From positions 13,160,420 through 13,224,419 of the forward strand of contig NC_044571.1 in NCBI RefSeq assembly GCF_901933205.1: a DNA stretch of 64,000 nt. The letters run 5' to 3'. This document shows, piece by piece, positions 37,560 to 50,182 of the stretch (within the stretch, counting starts at the first letter, position 1; the number at the start of each line of letters is the position of its first letter). Origin of the DNA: Camarhynchus parvulus (taxonomy: Eukaryota > Chordata > Aves > Passeriformes > Thraupidae). The notes below the pieces were generated by a model, which was given only the letters and a program-made list of their open reading frames with translations, was not told the origin of the DNA and ran no database searches. The position numbers were made by a program, and so were the translations under genes.

Positions 37560-38110
37560 GCAGCGTGGCACGCCAGGCTCAGATGGGTCACCTCATGGCC
37601 AGGTGTCACCTCAAGACTTTTGGGAGAAAGTCCTGTGGCAAATTAATGAAGAGATGGGCACAATTTAGTCACTTGAAAATAACAGATAGTTTTAATAATC
37701 AAAAACAACGAACAGCACAGAAGGTGAGCAAGATATGGGGTACACTAAAAAGGCAAGGGTCAGGGTAGGATCAGTGATACATATAGGATAGGTTAGGGGC
37801 AGAGTCAGAGGGACAGGGTACCAATCACAAACTGGGGTTAGGAATATTAAAATCAATGTGACAAATACAGACCAATAACAACAGGAGGAACAAAGAACTT
37901 GCTAGTAATCATTTACATATGAACTCCCAGAGGGCAGTGGGGATTTTGCTCACCCTAATTAAGGAGATTTCTTCCACAGCCTTAGAGGAAAACCCTCGTC
38001 CTTCTCAATGGCAGGACCTTGTGTATATTGAGGACTGTGTAAAAAGTGTTGGAATCCATCACTTCTTTCTTTCTTTCTTGGGCAGGAACAGCTTGCTTTC
38101 CTTTGTTGTT
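37560..38110 (-). mobile_element. Possible old ERV LTR (weak)
   Basis: The stretch has LTR-like composition on the minus strand: inverted TTTTAATAATC (about 37690-37700, giving an ATTAAA polyA-like signal on minus), a run of G-rich AGGGTCAGGGTAGGATCAG-type repeats near 37755-37830, and a GGGGATTTTGCTCACCCTAATTAAGG segment near 37939-37964. I cannot define TG...CA ends or target-site duplications, and the resemblance may be misleading. Confidence 0.3.
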
Positions 38111-39168
38111 TGATCTTATCAGAAAAAAAAACAGATTAATATCTGTGGGATTATAAATGCTCTTAAATTATTTCTATTGATGGGAAAAATCATGCAACAG
38201 TATCTGAGAAATAATTGAAGGTGAACCAGACCTGCTTGTCACCTGCTTTGCTATGGCCAGTAAAGCATTTTGTTGAAATGCACATTGTACCCCAGGCTCA
38301 ATGAAGCAAGATGCCTTTCTGCTGGTTTGTCTCTTTCCAAATCATGCTGAACTCAGTTGTCTTCTATTATATCAGGAATAAAGTATGACAGGTGAATACA
38401 AACACTTTGGGTATACAGCTTGTGCTATCAATCTCTCAGTGCATTTTGCCAGCAAACAAGCCATACCCTTGAAGACATTTAGAGCCACATATTTTTACAC
38501 AGGGAAAAATTGCTTATTTGCTCCTTCAGGAAGTTCTCTATGATATCATATACGTAGAAGCTCTCTGCTCAAAAGTCTGAGTTGCTACTCCAGAGACAGA
38601 CTCCTGATACAAAGCAACGGAATGGCTCCCAGTATCTCTCCACCAAAGTCAAGAGCTCAGAGCCTATTTATCTATTCCAAAGACTTGTGTTCCACCTTGA
38701 ATCAGCAGATTTTTAGAGTTTGCAAACTGGGAACTTTCACAAAGAGCATCTTGTAATGTCATCTTTGGAAAGGCACCAAATGGTAGTACATGAAACTAAA
38801 ACACAGTCTCCCTGATAAATGACCTCTCCATTCCTAACATTTTTCTCTATAATTGTATAAACAATATTATAACAATTATAAAAAATTAGATATATGGTAT
38901 CCATCCATAAGAATTTACAGCTGTCTTCCAAGTTCTCCCCAGCACTCATTTCTCTGAATCTTTTGATCACAAGGGAATTCAGGGGTGACATCTCTGCAGA
39001 CAGAATCACATCATTCAGTGATACAACATTAAAATTTTTTTTCTCCAAGTTGGGTGGATAGAATACTGACAGCTATTTCAATTCTGAAGTTTCTATTTTA
39101 TGTCATATTTATGAAGAAGAGAACCTCACACCAATCCTCACCTCTGCCTCTCCAGTCCAGTTTAGACC

Positions 39169-39260
39169 ATTGTGGTGGGTCTAGCCAGGAGCTGATCACT
39201 CACAGCTGCTCACTCATTTTACCTCCTCTATAGGACATGGAGGAACAGGAACAAATGAAT
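39169..39260 (-). mobile_element. Degenerate LTR end fragment
   Basis: The + strand contains TTGTGGTGGGTCTAGCCAGG followed by a CAGCTGCTCACTCATTTTACC segment and AGGACATGGAGGAACAGGA. This resembles the inverted 3' end of the avian LTR type seen elsewhere in the window (compare 47310-47388). It is short and mutated, so the call is tentative. Confidence 0.4.
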
Positions 39261-42200
39261 GAGCTGGCTTTTGATTTCAAGAGGTAAACCAATTTGGCTT
39301 TGAAGTCAAAATCAATCTCTGCCTCAAATTCATTTCTGTGTAAGCTGCTATTTTTGTGACAAAAGCACCAAAATAAATAAATTCTAAGATACAACCCTGC
39401 GGGTATGAAGTAGCAATTAGTAGGATTTTTGCAAAGGTCTGAAAAACAATATAACTTAGGTCCATCAATTAATAGCCTCTATTTCCCAGTGTTACATTTA
39501 TGGAGAAAAATAGATGCCTCCAGAGAGTATCTGAAAAAGGTTGGTAAGACCTTGACACACAGGAGTCCTGAGTCATCCTAAAGAGACCCTTTTTCTCTCC
39601 ACTGACCATGACTCAAGCAAGGCTCCAAAGTAACATAGCTAAGTATAGACAGATTCTAATGAAAGTTGTACTCCCTTTCCTCCCCCTTTCATTTTAACCT
39701 GATTAAACACTTTGGCAGTTCTGTATTCCCATCTGTGATGTTTTATGTCAGAACTCCTTTGAAAAATTGTCTCTGGAGCCCAACACAGGTCACAAGTCTC
39801 TTATGAAATTGATTACCCAAAGCTAAAAGTATTCTACAGAACCACACTGTGATATTGCTCAATATCTGTTACACAAACTTGTTTACATTGATACTGAGTG
39901 TTTTGACAATTTCATGTTGGTCCAACAGATTTAGAGTCTTTAACCACTCAGCAGACTCCAGTTTTGGGAAAGAAATCAACATCAACAATCAAATTGATAT
40001 TTTCAAATGCATTAATACATTTTATTCAACTTAATTAGCTCAAAATGAACACCATGCATTACAGAGCTGTAAAGTACCAACAATCCTGAATATTTGGTGT
40101 ATGAAGACATTGTTCTTCTAAAATTTTGTCCCAGCCATGACATTTGCTTCTGTCTCTGTTGGTGACTGAAGGGAGAACTAGTCTCAGTAGAGAAAAACTG
40201 CCTGTTTTTGAATTGATTTGAAGTTATCTGCAACCTGCTTCAGAGTAGGTTTATATACAATATGATCTTAGTTACACTGGAGTAATTATAGAGATTTTCT
40301 ATTGCCTGTGTCAATATATACCCATCTATACACACTAATAAAACTAAGATCAGAATCTGCACCCTAAAATCTATTTTTGCAGAATCACATTTCTCTCTTT
40401 TGAAAACAGTTTTCAGTCCTTCAAAGACTTCAGAGGGAGGAGACCCCATTGGCTTCTCCCCAGCATTTCTTTGAAGTGTTGTAGGTGGGATACTGTTTCC
40501 AGGGAATGTAAAAAAGACACACAACATGCAGGAATATTTCCATATTTGCCCTTTCAAGGTCCTTTGCCAGATCTTTCATAGTTCCTTGGGGTTTTTGCCT
40601 CACAATACCAATGATTTAAAAACCATATATATTTTCAGGAGGGGAAAAAAATAGAGGGGCAGCAAGGGACAGGGAGGAGAAGTTTAGTCTAGAAAATGGT
40701 GAGCCAGTAAACTCCAAGTTAAGGAATGTTTTTTCTGTCCTCGCTCCCCACAATCTGTACTCATTTTGCACAGAACTTAGTGAGAATTTTAGAAGTGATT
40801 TTCAGGAGGTTTTTTTCCCCTGTTGGTGATGGGGAATTGTTTTTCAGTGACAGCAGTAACCATGGGGCTGAGTTCCACCCTAATGGTGAGGGCTTCTTTC
40901 ACCTGAACAGTGTCAGGCCCTCAAAGAGTAGCAAAGGATTTGAAGATTTGGCCAGATATTGGTACCAGTTAATATTTAGAGTGATCCCTAAAGTTTGGGA
41001 TGCATCATGTGTAACAAGCAGAACTTTACAGACTAATAGAGAGCTGGGGAGGAACACAGGAATGTCTATGTACTTGATGGAAAATCTTCCTGTTTAAGTC
41101 ATTGAAAAAACTCTAATTGGTTTCCACAGGGCTTAGTATTCATTCTAAGGTTTCTCTTTAAAAAAAATAATTAAGAAAATATTAGTTTAGGGACAGTTGG
41201 AGCAGTTCTGTGGCTTTAACATCAAAGCTCAGTCAGCTTCATTCTCCCTGTCCCCCAAGTTGGCTTTGTTCTCTCACATTTTCCTTCTCTCCTTCAGGGA
41301 ACATTGACAGCTTTCTTGCCTGTCGTCCACTGGGAACAGGAAGCATAAATTATTTCTTCATTCTTGCTTTATTCTTCCTTATACCTTCCTCTATTGTTCT
41401 CTAAGGAGTTTTAAGCCATTTAATTTCTGTATGCCCAGGTGCACCAAGCAAATGATGTACCTTCCAAATGTGTTTCATCCATCTACATCACTCCTATTAA
41501 ACATCATCCTTCTGATTAGCTATATTCATTAAGTTTGGCTCTCACCCATGTGGAAAAGTTTGTCATCTGTGTTCTGTATTTTATATAAGCTAATACTTTC
41601 CCAGAACATGTTCTTAAAATCCATTTCTCTTGCTTTCCTTTGTACTCTACAAAGTTAATTGAATTTCATCAGCAGTTTTTCTTCTATTATAAAACAGTTT
41701 AACACATCCCAATCCATGTCAGGCATGTGATTATTTTAGCAGCATAAGCTCACATGAAGTTGCTTTACATTGCATTTCAGGTATGTCAGAGTGAGGTCAA
41801 AAGGGATTATGTGCACTGTTCTGTTGTGAGACAAAATTCCTTTTGGGTGAGGGTGGCACACTGCATTGAAACGTGGATTGTCTGGCAAAGATGTGTCAGA
41901 AGCCCTGCTAAAAATGTATCAAAACACTAAAATGGGCAGCCCTAAATGTACAGTTTCTGTAGAAGGAAAGCATCTGTGTTAGACAACTAGTATTTTGATA
42001 TGTAATTTTTACTTATTTTAATTAATTCTTCTCTGAATCTTTAGAATATTTTAGCAATATATTCATGAGCTATTTTGTCAGCTCCTTCCAGAATATTAGA
42101 TTAACTCCAGTTTTCTTTACATCCCCTTTTACTATGCATCCATATAGTGTATAGCCTCTCAAAATTCTAACACTTATAGTGCCATGTTTTAGTCTTGCCT

Positions 42201-42416
42201 TAAACTACCACAAATTGTGGCTATTCCTATCAGTTTCTGAATTTGTCTTAGTTAATATCCTAGGTAATTTCAACAGCAGACAAGGTCTTAAAAGAGAGTT
42301 CCAGCTTCCAGCTGCAGTCATCAAATAAAACAAATGAGGCCAGAAGGAAGTTGAGGAAAATTTAAATGATCTTTATATACAGATCAAAAAAGCATATTTC
42401 AACACAAATATATATT

Positions 42417-42433
42417 AAAAAAAAAAAAAAAAA
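42417..42433 (+). repeat. A17 homopolymer
   Basis: Seventeen consecutive A residues follow ATATATATT. No retrocopy or SINE body is visible upstream, so it is a plain simple repeat. Confidence 0.9.
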
Positions 42434-45400
42434 CCTAAGATATAACTTTGGGAAAAATATTAATGACATGATACCATGCACACAGCTGAAATGCAATCTG
42501 AGAAATGCATGCATTTTTTCAGACAAATTCATGTATGTATGTTTACAGAACACAACAGAATTTGTGTTAAACTGTCCTCAGCTAAACTCTAAACATGCCT
42601 CTTCCCATTCTAAAGAAAGATGGGACACAAGCTTGCATCTAATCTCACAAGGTGCGTAATTAACCTTGCTGATGAAAACATGAAACATGATTAACAACAT
42701 CCAAACACACCACTAAGCACTGCCCTGTAGCAGCTTTCAGTCCGAAAGCTCCAAGTTGTTCAGCCGCTCTGAACTCAGAGCAAATGAGGCAAAGTCTGTA
42801 TCAGTAAAAGGACTCTGCCTTCATTAATCACATTGTCCAACACCTACTTTTCAGTGGCAACATCTGTGTACCAGCCAACACAGACTCTGGCTGTGCCATA
42901 TTAATCAGAAGAAAACTGCAAGACTGTACAAGAGTAGGTAGGGCACTTGTGGACACTGACCTCATTCGCTATTGTTGACAAATGCGCTGTTATATTAAAA
43001 AAAAACCTGTCTGAATACGAAAGGCTTGGGTTCCAGCTCTTTCTGCTAAAGAATGACTCCAGAATAGGAATTCTTTTTTCTCACATGACATATCTCAACA
43101 ATATTAGTAACAGACACCTGCAGACAGTGTCTCAAAAGTGACCTAGGAATCTGTCTTTTTCAAAAATATCCCACATTTTTGTGTATAGACCTGTGGAAAC
43201 CCCTGAGACCAAGATTTGGTTTTTCTTACTGATCTTTGGATTCAGCCACCAAATGGACACATACAGTTTAGGTGTCTAAATCTAGGTAAATATATGAGCA
43301 CTGAGTGATACTCTTTGATGGCCAACAGAGATCTGGGACTGGACACTTCTGCTGCCAGAGCAGAAGGAGCTCCTGTCACCAAGCCACCCTCCTCCCCAGC
43401 ACGCCCACAGATAGCAGGAGGCCCAGGAGACCCAGGAGACCCTGTGACATGCCTGCCAGTCTTGTAGGGGTGTCTTTGATATCCCTGATGTCACCAGTTA
43501 CTCAGCTGTGGTCAGTTAAATCCCTGTTCAGCACAGGCAAAGGACTCAGGAAAGCCTCCCACGTTCCCAGCTATAGCTCTTAACTGCACAGCTCAGGCTC
43601 CTTGGCCTGCATAGGGTGAGGGGTTGGGCTCAGGGGTGGCTTGCCCAACACATTCAGGTGTCCTGGGGTATCTGACACCCCTGCATGACACTGGCAGGGA
43701 TGATACAAGACCTACAGAAGATCTCTGCACTCTGCAGGACTAGTTAAGCACCAGGCTAGACTCCTCTTGGAACTTTTTGTGGAGGACTCAGTCTCCAGTG
43801 TCTTCATTTATTCTGCTGATTTCGTTGGGGCAAATTCTCATAGCATGAAAAACATGAGAAGGTGCTGAAAGCAAATGATGTACTGGCTGGATTAATCAGA
43901 CACTGACACCCATTTAGTGACAGTGTTTTCTCATTCCCATTGAAACTGGGGTTTTCTTTGACCAGTGATACAACTGATAAGAGTGAATAATAAAGATCAG
44001 GTTCACAATGTTGTAAGCAAGAGAAAAATCAGCAGCCCTTGTAACATTAATAATGCAAGAAACCCAGTTAAATTATTTCGATAGCTCAAGCAAGAATGTT
44101 GGATTTACCAAGCCAAATTAAATTCAGTGTTTACTTGCTTGAATTGAGAAGATATAAATCATTGCTTTGGCAACCATCCCAGATAGCAATAGGTTATGAG
44201 TATTAAAAGAGGATTAGATTATAAACTCTTTTTTTAAAACTAAATATTTTCCTTATGTCTCAAAAATTCCAGTAAGCAGTGCTCAAAATATTTGGGATTT
44301 TCTATAAACATTACAGTAAGTTAACAACTTTTGTACTATAAGTAACCTTCCTTACAAGTGACCAATTTTGTAGGTATTTATCCAAGTGGATATTCATCTT
44401 GGAGTATAAATTGAAACAGATGCCAGTGAACAAATACAATTTTATTTTCTAGCATGTTCACAGCAGCAAGCTTGAGAAAAGGCAACAATTCCAAAATCAG
44501 AAACATGGTGTTTGCTGGTACTTTCACCAGGTGTTCTAAGAGTCTCTTTTTACTGTCCTGGCTGAGCTAAAATCACTTAATCTTCCACTAGCAGACACAA
44601 ATATGAGTAATGTCTCTGAGACTGACAAGGGGAAGAGTTAATATAAAGGTCAGATAACAAAGAGCAAGGCACCACCTTGAATACAGAGTAAAAAATCAAG
44701 TTGCATCTTTCTTGACTTCAAAATGAATCCATCAAGGAAAGTAATGATATAGCTCCCAAGAGCAACATGTAAATCAGGGGATTAATCTCTAGTGAAATGT
44801 TTTATGTTATGGAAACCCACAAATAGATTTGATTCAGTGACAGTAAATCAAACATGTTGGATAGTTCTGTTTGACTGATGAGTATACATGCCACTGGCAG
44901 CAGGGTGATGCCATACACAGGATCACAATAAAATACACTCACTGGCAGCTCAGCAGCCATTGCTCAGTCACACTAAAGGAAAAAAAAAAGAAAAAGAATG
45001 CTTCAGGCAAAAATGCAATCCAGATAATAAAAATAAATTTTTCTTCTCTGCTTTTTCCTTTCTACTCTTTTCTGCTGATCAGGGAATTAGCAACTTATAA
45101 AAAATGGGTAAAAAAAGAATATTAAAATCTGTTTACAAGGCTTTTTTGCTGTTATTGTTTTGTGCTATTAGTGACTTTCTGCAGCTAATGCATACCTCCA
45201 TAATAACTTTGGTATATTATCTGCAAGTCTTTTCTCATCCTTACTCAGCTCTCAAGCTTTACTGTATCTGACTCCGGCCTTTCCACTCCCTGTTAAAGCA
45301 GTGGTTAAGTTAGAAAGGGGCTGCCATTATTGATATTTACTGTCAGTGGAGCAGGAGAGGCAATTGCCAGGGACACTTAGAAGAAGATGAAGCTGGTCTG

Positions 45401-46489
45401 AATCACACTCTGGTGTAGTTTGTGACCTTCCATATGGGGAGCCCAGGGAGGCTGAGGCCTGGTTATTCTGTGTTACCTCAGCCTTGTTGCTTGGCTCACC
45501 AGCACCGAGCTCTCCCAGCTACCTTGTCCTTCAGCACGTGCCAGAGTTCACAACTAAACGACAGAAACAGCTGTGCCACTAAAGCCACAACAGCTACAGC
45601 AAAGCCTACTGGCATCTGCATGGGTTGAGGAGTGCTTTGGATATGCTCTGGAAAGGACAACTTTAGACCTGAGGTAAATTTAGACCTCACAGCTGAATGA
45701 ACTCTGCCCCATCTTGCCAGTGGCCGAGACAAAGAGGGTTTGCTGCCAGGAGCAGAGGGCAGGAAGGAGGCAAAAAGAAACACCTGGGCAGTAGAGGAAT
45801 AGGTGCTACCAGAGCTTTAGAGCACTTCAGGCCAACGAGAAATCTTTTAGCACGAGAAAGAGATTCATGAAAATACAATGACAAAATAAGTGAGACTATA
45901 TTTATATATATTTAAATTATTTGGTTTGGGGAAAAAAAGAGAGAAAAAACACAAATTATTATTGATAAACAGTCTGAGCTTTTAATGAGAGTGAAAGGTC
46001 TGGAGAAGAAGGGGGACAAGTCCAAACCCCACCACATTCTGGAGAAACACAGAGTCCAGAGCAGTGAAAAAGAGCTCCAGACCTGATTATGTGGTCATTA
46101 GCCATATGAGTCATATCAAGTGTGTTCTGGCTCCCATTCAGCCTTCTCAGCATCTGTTATGGGCACAGATGGAAGCCTGTGAGCTTCCAGAGACATGGTA
46201 GAGGCTGCTTCCTATGGCAGGGATCAGGCTACTTGGCTTCCCAAGAGAAAGTCTTGTGCTAATGATGCTGCCAAGTAATAGTCCAGCAAAACTTCCAGGA
46301 TGGCAACCAGTTAGGATGTTTATTCACTGGTGCTTCAAAGGTTCTGTTCTTCACCTCCAGACTAGGCTTGTTGTTAATGAGCAGATTAACTGATGTTCCT
46401 GGGGACCCTGTTTCTCCTTACTATCATGGCTCCTAACCAGATCACTTTTTTGTTCCCAGGATTTCAGAACAGAGACATATTGGGATTAC

Positions 46490-47388
46490 CTGGGAAGATT
46501 TTGGCGGCTGGAGGACTGCAGGTATTGCCTCTGTGAGACAAAACCAGAGACTGGCTTGTGCTGGACACAGTTCCAGCCAGCTCCAATGGACCCAGCACAG
46601 GACAGAGCGGAGCTCATCAGAAAGGAGAGGGAGATGCTCCAGGCGCCAGAGCTGGGCTTCCCCTGCAGCCTGTGAGGACCATGGTGGAGCAGGTATCACA
46701 CTGCAGCCTCTGGAGACCCCATGCTGCAGCAGGTTGATGTTTTCCAAAGGAAGCTTCAGCCTCTGGAGAGCAGAGACCTGGCTGAAACTGTGGCCTCTGG
46801 AGAGGAATCCACACAGGAGCAGGTTCTTTGGATCTGTGACCTGTGGGGGCCCCACACCAGAGCAATCCATTCCTGAAGGACTGCATCCCTTGAAAAGGAC
46901 CCACTCTGGGGCAATTCTTCACGAACTGCAGCTTGGGGAAGGAGCCACATTGGAGCAGCTAATAAGGAGCAGATGCCATGGCAGAGACCCCGTAGTGAGA
47001 AGGGAAAAGTGTGAGGAGGTATTAATAATAAAGACAAGGCCTTGTGGACTGACTGCAATTCCCATTCCCCATCCCTGTGCTCACAAGGGGAGAAGGTCGA
47101 AGAGTCAGGGATGGAGGAATAGAGTCTGGGAAGAATGGGCTTCATGGAGGTGAATTGGCTGAAACTAAAACATCTTAGTTTCTCTCTTAGCTTTTCATAA
47201 TTCTATCCTTTTTTAATTGGCAATAAGTTAATCTTTCTCAATTCAGGTCTGTTTTGCCCATGACAGTAATTAGTAAGCAATCTCCCCATGAACTTTTTCA
47301 TCTTATTTTCTTACCCTGTCCTGCTGCAGAGGAGGGCTGAGAGGGCATTGATGGGCATGTGGCAGTCAGCCAAGTTTACCTCACCCCA
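46490..47388 (+). mobile_element. ERV LTR with internal degenerate subrepeats
   Basis: This + strand element is of a long avian LTR type. It has a CTGGAGGACTGCAGGTATTG segment near 46507-46526. A block of loosely repeated 40-60-bp units (GGAGCAG..., CTGCAGC..., GTGACC...) follows at about 46680-46960. After that come CCCATTCCCCATCCC near 47060-47075, GGCAATAAGTTAATC near 47219-47234, TGTTTTGCCCATGACAG near 47248-47265, and an end segment GGCAGTCAGCCAAGTTTACC near 47361-47380. The 206-codon frame at 46533-47153 lies within the subrepeats and is an artefact of their composition, not a retroviral protein. The 5' boundary is uncertain. Confidence 0.8.
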
Positions 47389-48681
47389 ATGTGGGTTAGC
47401 TCATTCAGCTATCAAGACCACAAAATGAGTCAAGCACTTTAACTCAGAAAAGTCCCAGGTAAAGAAAACAGTGAGTTGTGTTCTTCCCCCACACAGGGTC
47501 AGTGGTCAGGTTGGTTGCCACTCCCAGACCCTACAGGGAGGAGAGATCAGTAATTGGGGATGTAGGAGCTGTCTAGAATATTCAAACATTTTTCTGGTTA
47601 TGCTTATTTTAAACTTTGGTGAGCAATAAGAAACTCGGTGCCCACTTCTGCTGCTTCAGAAGTATGTGTTGATGACAGAGGTCACTGTAGGACTGCAGAC
47701 ATGTAAGACAGCCTATGGTTTTGATAACAGGGTGACCTATACTGCATTAATGGGTTCAATTAACACAAGGCTAGATGAGGCAAGAATGAGATTTTATCAC
47801 CTCATGTTCTCATGAAATACTGGTGAAATCAGGGTGTGATGATGACCAATTTTTTAAGATATTTACAAGATCTAACTTAGATAATGATAAACTAGTGTAA
47901 TGTCATACTATTGTAGAAACAATGTTAATAGAAATTGAAGTAAAAGGAGGAGAAGTCTGAGATAAATAATTTATGTTTTACAAGGTATGTGAAAGCAGGT
48001 CCATACCTTTAACAAGTCCTCCAAGCCTCCTTAGAAACACCTCTTCTGGCAGAAAATGGAGAAGGCACAAAATAACACCATAACCCAGCTCAGAACAACT
48101 CATCTAAATCCCCATCTTTAACTGGATAACCTTTGGATAATCTTATCCAATTAAGTACTGCCACCAAGGATCCATTTATGATTTTTATTTTTCATTTCTC
48201 AAGTTTACCCCAACTGTGATTTTAGTGCCTCTGCCAGGATATACAAGAGTTTGCTGGTAAAAGCTGTAAGAACTTGCAAGCCATAACATTTTGTTGAGCT
48301 TTTCAGTGTGTAAGCACTGTTTTAAACATGCCAGGCAAACTTCACTTGGGCACAGCTGTGGGTGCCAAGGTGAGCTGGAGCTGAGCAGAACAAACGCCTC
48401 CCTGCTGCATTGTTTAAAGGCCAGCTCTGTGAGTAGGTGTACAGAATGTGTGTACAGCTGTGGTGTGAGCCAGCTGAGGGACAGTGCCCTGTCCCTCCCA
48501 CACTGCTGGAGCATAGGACAAAGAGGAGAGAGAATCTGCATGTGAGGGCTGATTAGATCCATATGTCCTCACTGCCTTGGGGAGGAAACAATCCACGGCA
48601 GGACAGCAGATACAGATCCAGAGTGAGAAGAGAAAATTAAAACCCCCTATTTTCACACACTGAGACATAACCTTTAAGGAT
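47389..48681. other. Spacer between two LTRs
   Basis: About 1.3 kb with no recognised element or gene. Overlapping frames at 48185-48668 on both strands are compositional. Confidence 0.45.
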
Positions 48682-49293
48682 TTTAGGGATTTTAGAGGAG
48701 CTGAGGTTTTAGTTAGAGTAAGCTATATTAGAGTTAATCAGAATAGATGGGTAGGCCTTGATGAAGTTAAGAGTTAGTAGTTAACTAATAATTGATTGCT
48801 TGTCAACATAATGTTTGGTTAGCTGGGTTTATAATGAAGAATATAGAAACTGATAAATAGCTTTTAGAAACATAAGACAATTGTAGCCTCCTCTGTTCTG
48901 AAACCAGTTGAAGACAGGAATGGGAGTTCTACCAGTGGTTCATTTGTCATGTTTTCATTGAAAAGGTAGAAAGGTCAGAACGAGGAAGACTTCATTTACC
49001 TCCTCATTTTGAGACCCCTCCCCATGAAAGGGAGCACCGACCCTTTTCAAGAAACAAACTACGCATGCTTAACATCTTTTGAACTAATTACCATACAAAG
49101 CAGAGAATGGGATGTACCAAAGTTATGAATATGCATTTGTAGTTTGGGTATTCAATATTTGTATAGATAAAAGGACTCTGTAATCACCTGTAAATTGTGG
49201 TGTGTATGTGGGAGCTATCCCACACACTGCCCAGTGTCACAATAAACATACACTTTCTAACTTTAAACTGTTAGAGAGTCTTTGTCTGTCACA
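48682..49293 (+). mobile_element. Solo ERV LTR (second in the cluster)
   Basis: This + strand LTR is recognised from its body (GAGGTTTTAGTTAGAGTAAG near 48704), a TATA-like TATAGATAAAAG near 49162-49173, an AATAAA polyA signal at 49241-49246 and a U5-like end reading AGAGAGTCTTTGTCTGTCACA, closing at 49293. The 5' end is uncertain because no clear TG start with a matching flank was found: the right flank GTTGGA has no partner on the left. No internal viral sequence is present on either side. Confidence 0.72.
49241..49246 (+). terminator. LTR polyadenylation signal (AATAAA)
   Basis: A canonical AATAAA lies 52 bp before the proposed LTR end and about 75 bp after the TATA-like element. The short R region is compatible with ERVK-like LTRs. 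Confidence 0.6.
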
Positions 49294-49545
49294 GTTGGAT
49301 ATTGGTATCAGATCAATATCCATATTTTTTATAAATCACACTATTAGCAAGGTTTCTTCATTTGTGTAAGTACCAAGGCAAGACATCATTGCTGGGTGAG
49401 CCATGTACATTTTCTAGCTGCATCCAGCTACTCATAGCCTGCTCTCCACTCCAGCTCCTCAGGACACTGTTATTACAGAGATGTAGCTGCCATAATTGTG
49501 AGCCTTTACCTTTCCTCTCTAACAAAGGCAGTCCCAAGGGCAACC

Positions 49546-50182
49546 AGCAGCACTACCCACTCTGCCTCCTCTGGGAACCCAGAACATCCCTCTGGCTGTC
49601 CAGGACGGCCAAGACCCTTGCCAGGGGGCTCAGAGACCTTGGCACAGAGCCCAAGACCCATGTGCCTTTGATTTAGCCCTTGGAAAAAACAATTACCAAC
49701 CTTATATGAAGATCAGCAAGCCACAACAGTTTAGGTAGAATAATAGTGACGTTATCACGAGGTGGAAAAGTAGATTTTGGGGTTTTTGGTACGGGGGTTC
49801 AGGCGGCAAGATGGAGGGAACTGGGCATGTCCAGCCTTTTTCCTTCTTCTTCTTCTTCTTCTTGGCCTCCATCTTCTGCTGTGATGTTGGCACTTACAGA
49901 TTGGTTTAGAGTAGAAGTTCACTGTCTAACATAGATGATAGGTATTGGAAAGTAATTGTAAACATTGTGTACGTAGTTTTTAGTATAAAGACATAACACT
50001 GCCCCAGGGGCAGGCAGTGTGCCTGGAACTGTCCTGCTGGATGGACCTTGGCAGAGCAGGAGAAAATTTTTTATAGATAAGATGCAATAAACAACCTTGA
50101 GACCAAGAACTGAAGAACTCCGACTCATTCTTCAAGCACTCGGGCTGGGAAAAGAGACTTTTAACATTCTCGGGGTCACAGC
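49546..50182 (+). mobile_element. Solo ERV LTR, ERVK-like, with 6-bp flanking repeats
   Basis: I recognise this LTR from passerine genomes by the CTCTGGGAACCCAGAACATC segment (49570), CAGCAAGCCACAACAG (about 49716), GGGGTTCAGGCGGCAAG (49795-49811), a (TTC)n run (49844-49861), TATAAAG (49984-49990), AATAAA (50086-50091) and the end CATTCTCGGGGTCACA at 50182. The 6-bp word GCAACC occurs immediately before 49546 (49540-49545) and immediately after 50182 (50183-50188), matching the 6-bp duplication made by ERVK-type integrases. With that boundary the LTR is 637 bp and its first base has changed (AG instead of TG). It is well preserved, so it is likely young compared with the other LTRs here. Confidence 0.85.
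49984..49990 (+). promoter_or_regulatory. LTR TATA box
   Basis: TATAAAG lies about 100 bp upstream of the AATAAA at 50086-50091 within the well-preserved LTR, the expected promoter position for a short-R betaretrovirus-like LTR. Confidence 0.6.

Larger units (their letters stand above)
38111..46489. other. Mostly unique, gene-free DNA
   Basis: More than 8 kb with only a small LTR-like remnant (39169-39260) and a poly-A tract (42417-42433). Patches at 43330-43580 and 45420-45790 are GC-richer than their surroundings. An open minus-strand frame at 45496-45783 has a hydrophobic segment (VGFAVAVVALVAQLFLSF) but no recognisable family. Stretches such as 44030-44200 have the look of ordinary unique sequence that could be conserved non-coding DNA. 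Confidence 0.5.

Noticed and set aside
40240..40557. 105-codon minus-strand frame with a predicted membrane-like segment (VQILILVLLVCIDGYIL)
   Set aside because: No recognisable homology or splice context, and frames of this length are expected by chance in 64 kb.
42417..42433. A17 tract as the tail of a processed pseudogene
   Set aside because: No gene-like body or target-site duplication is visible upstream. It follows TA-rich simple sequence.
46533..47153. 206-codon open frame on +, the second longest in the window
   Set aside because: It lies within an LTR with internal degenerate subrepeats. The residues follow the subrepeat composition and do not resemble a retroviral or host protein.
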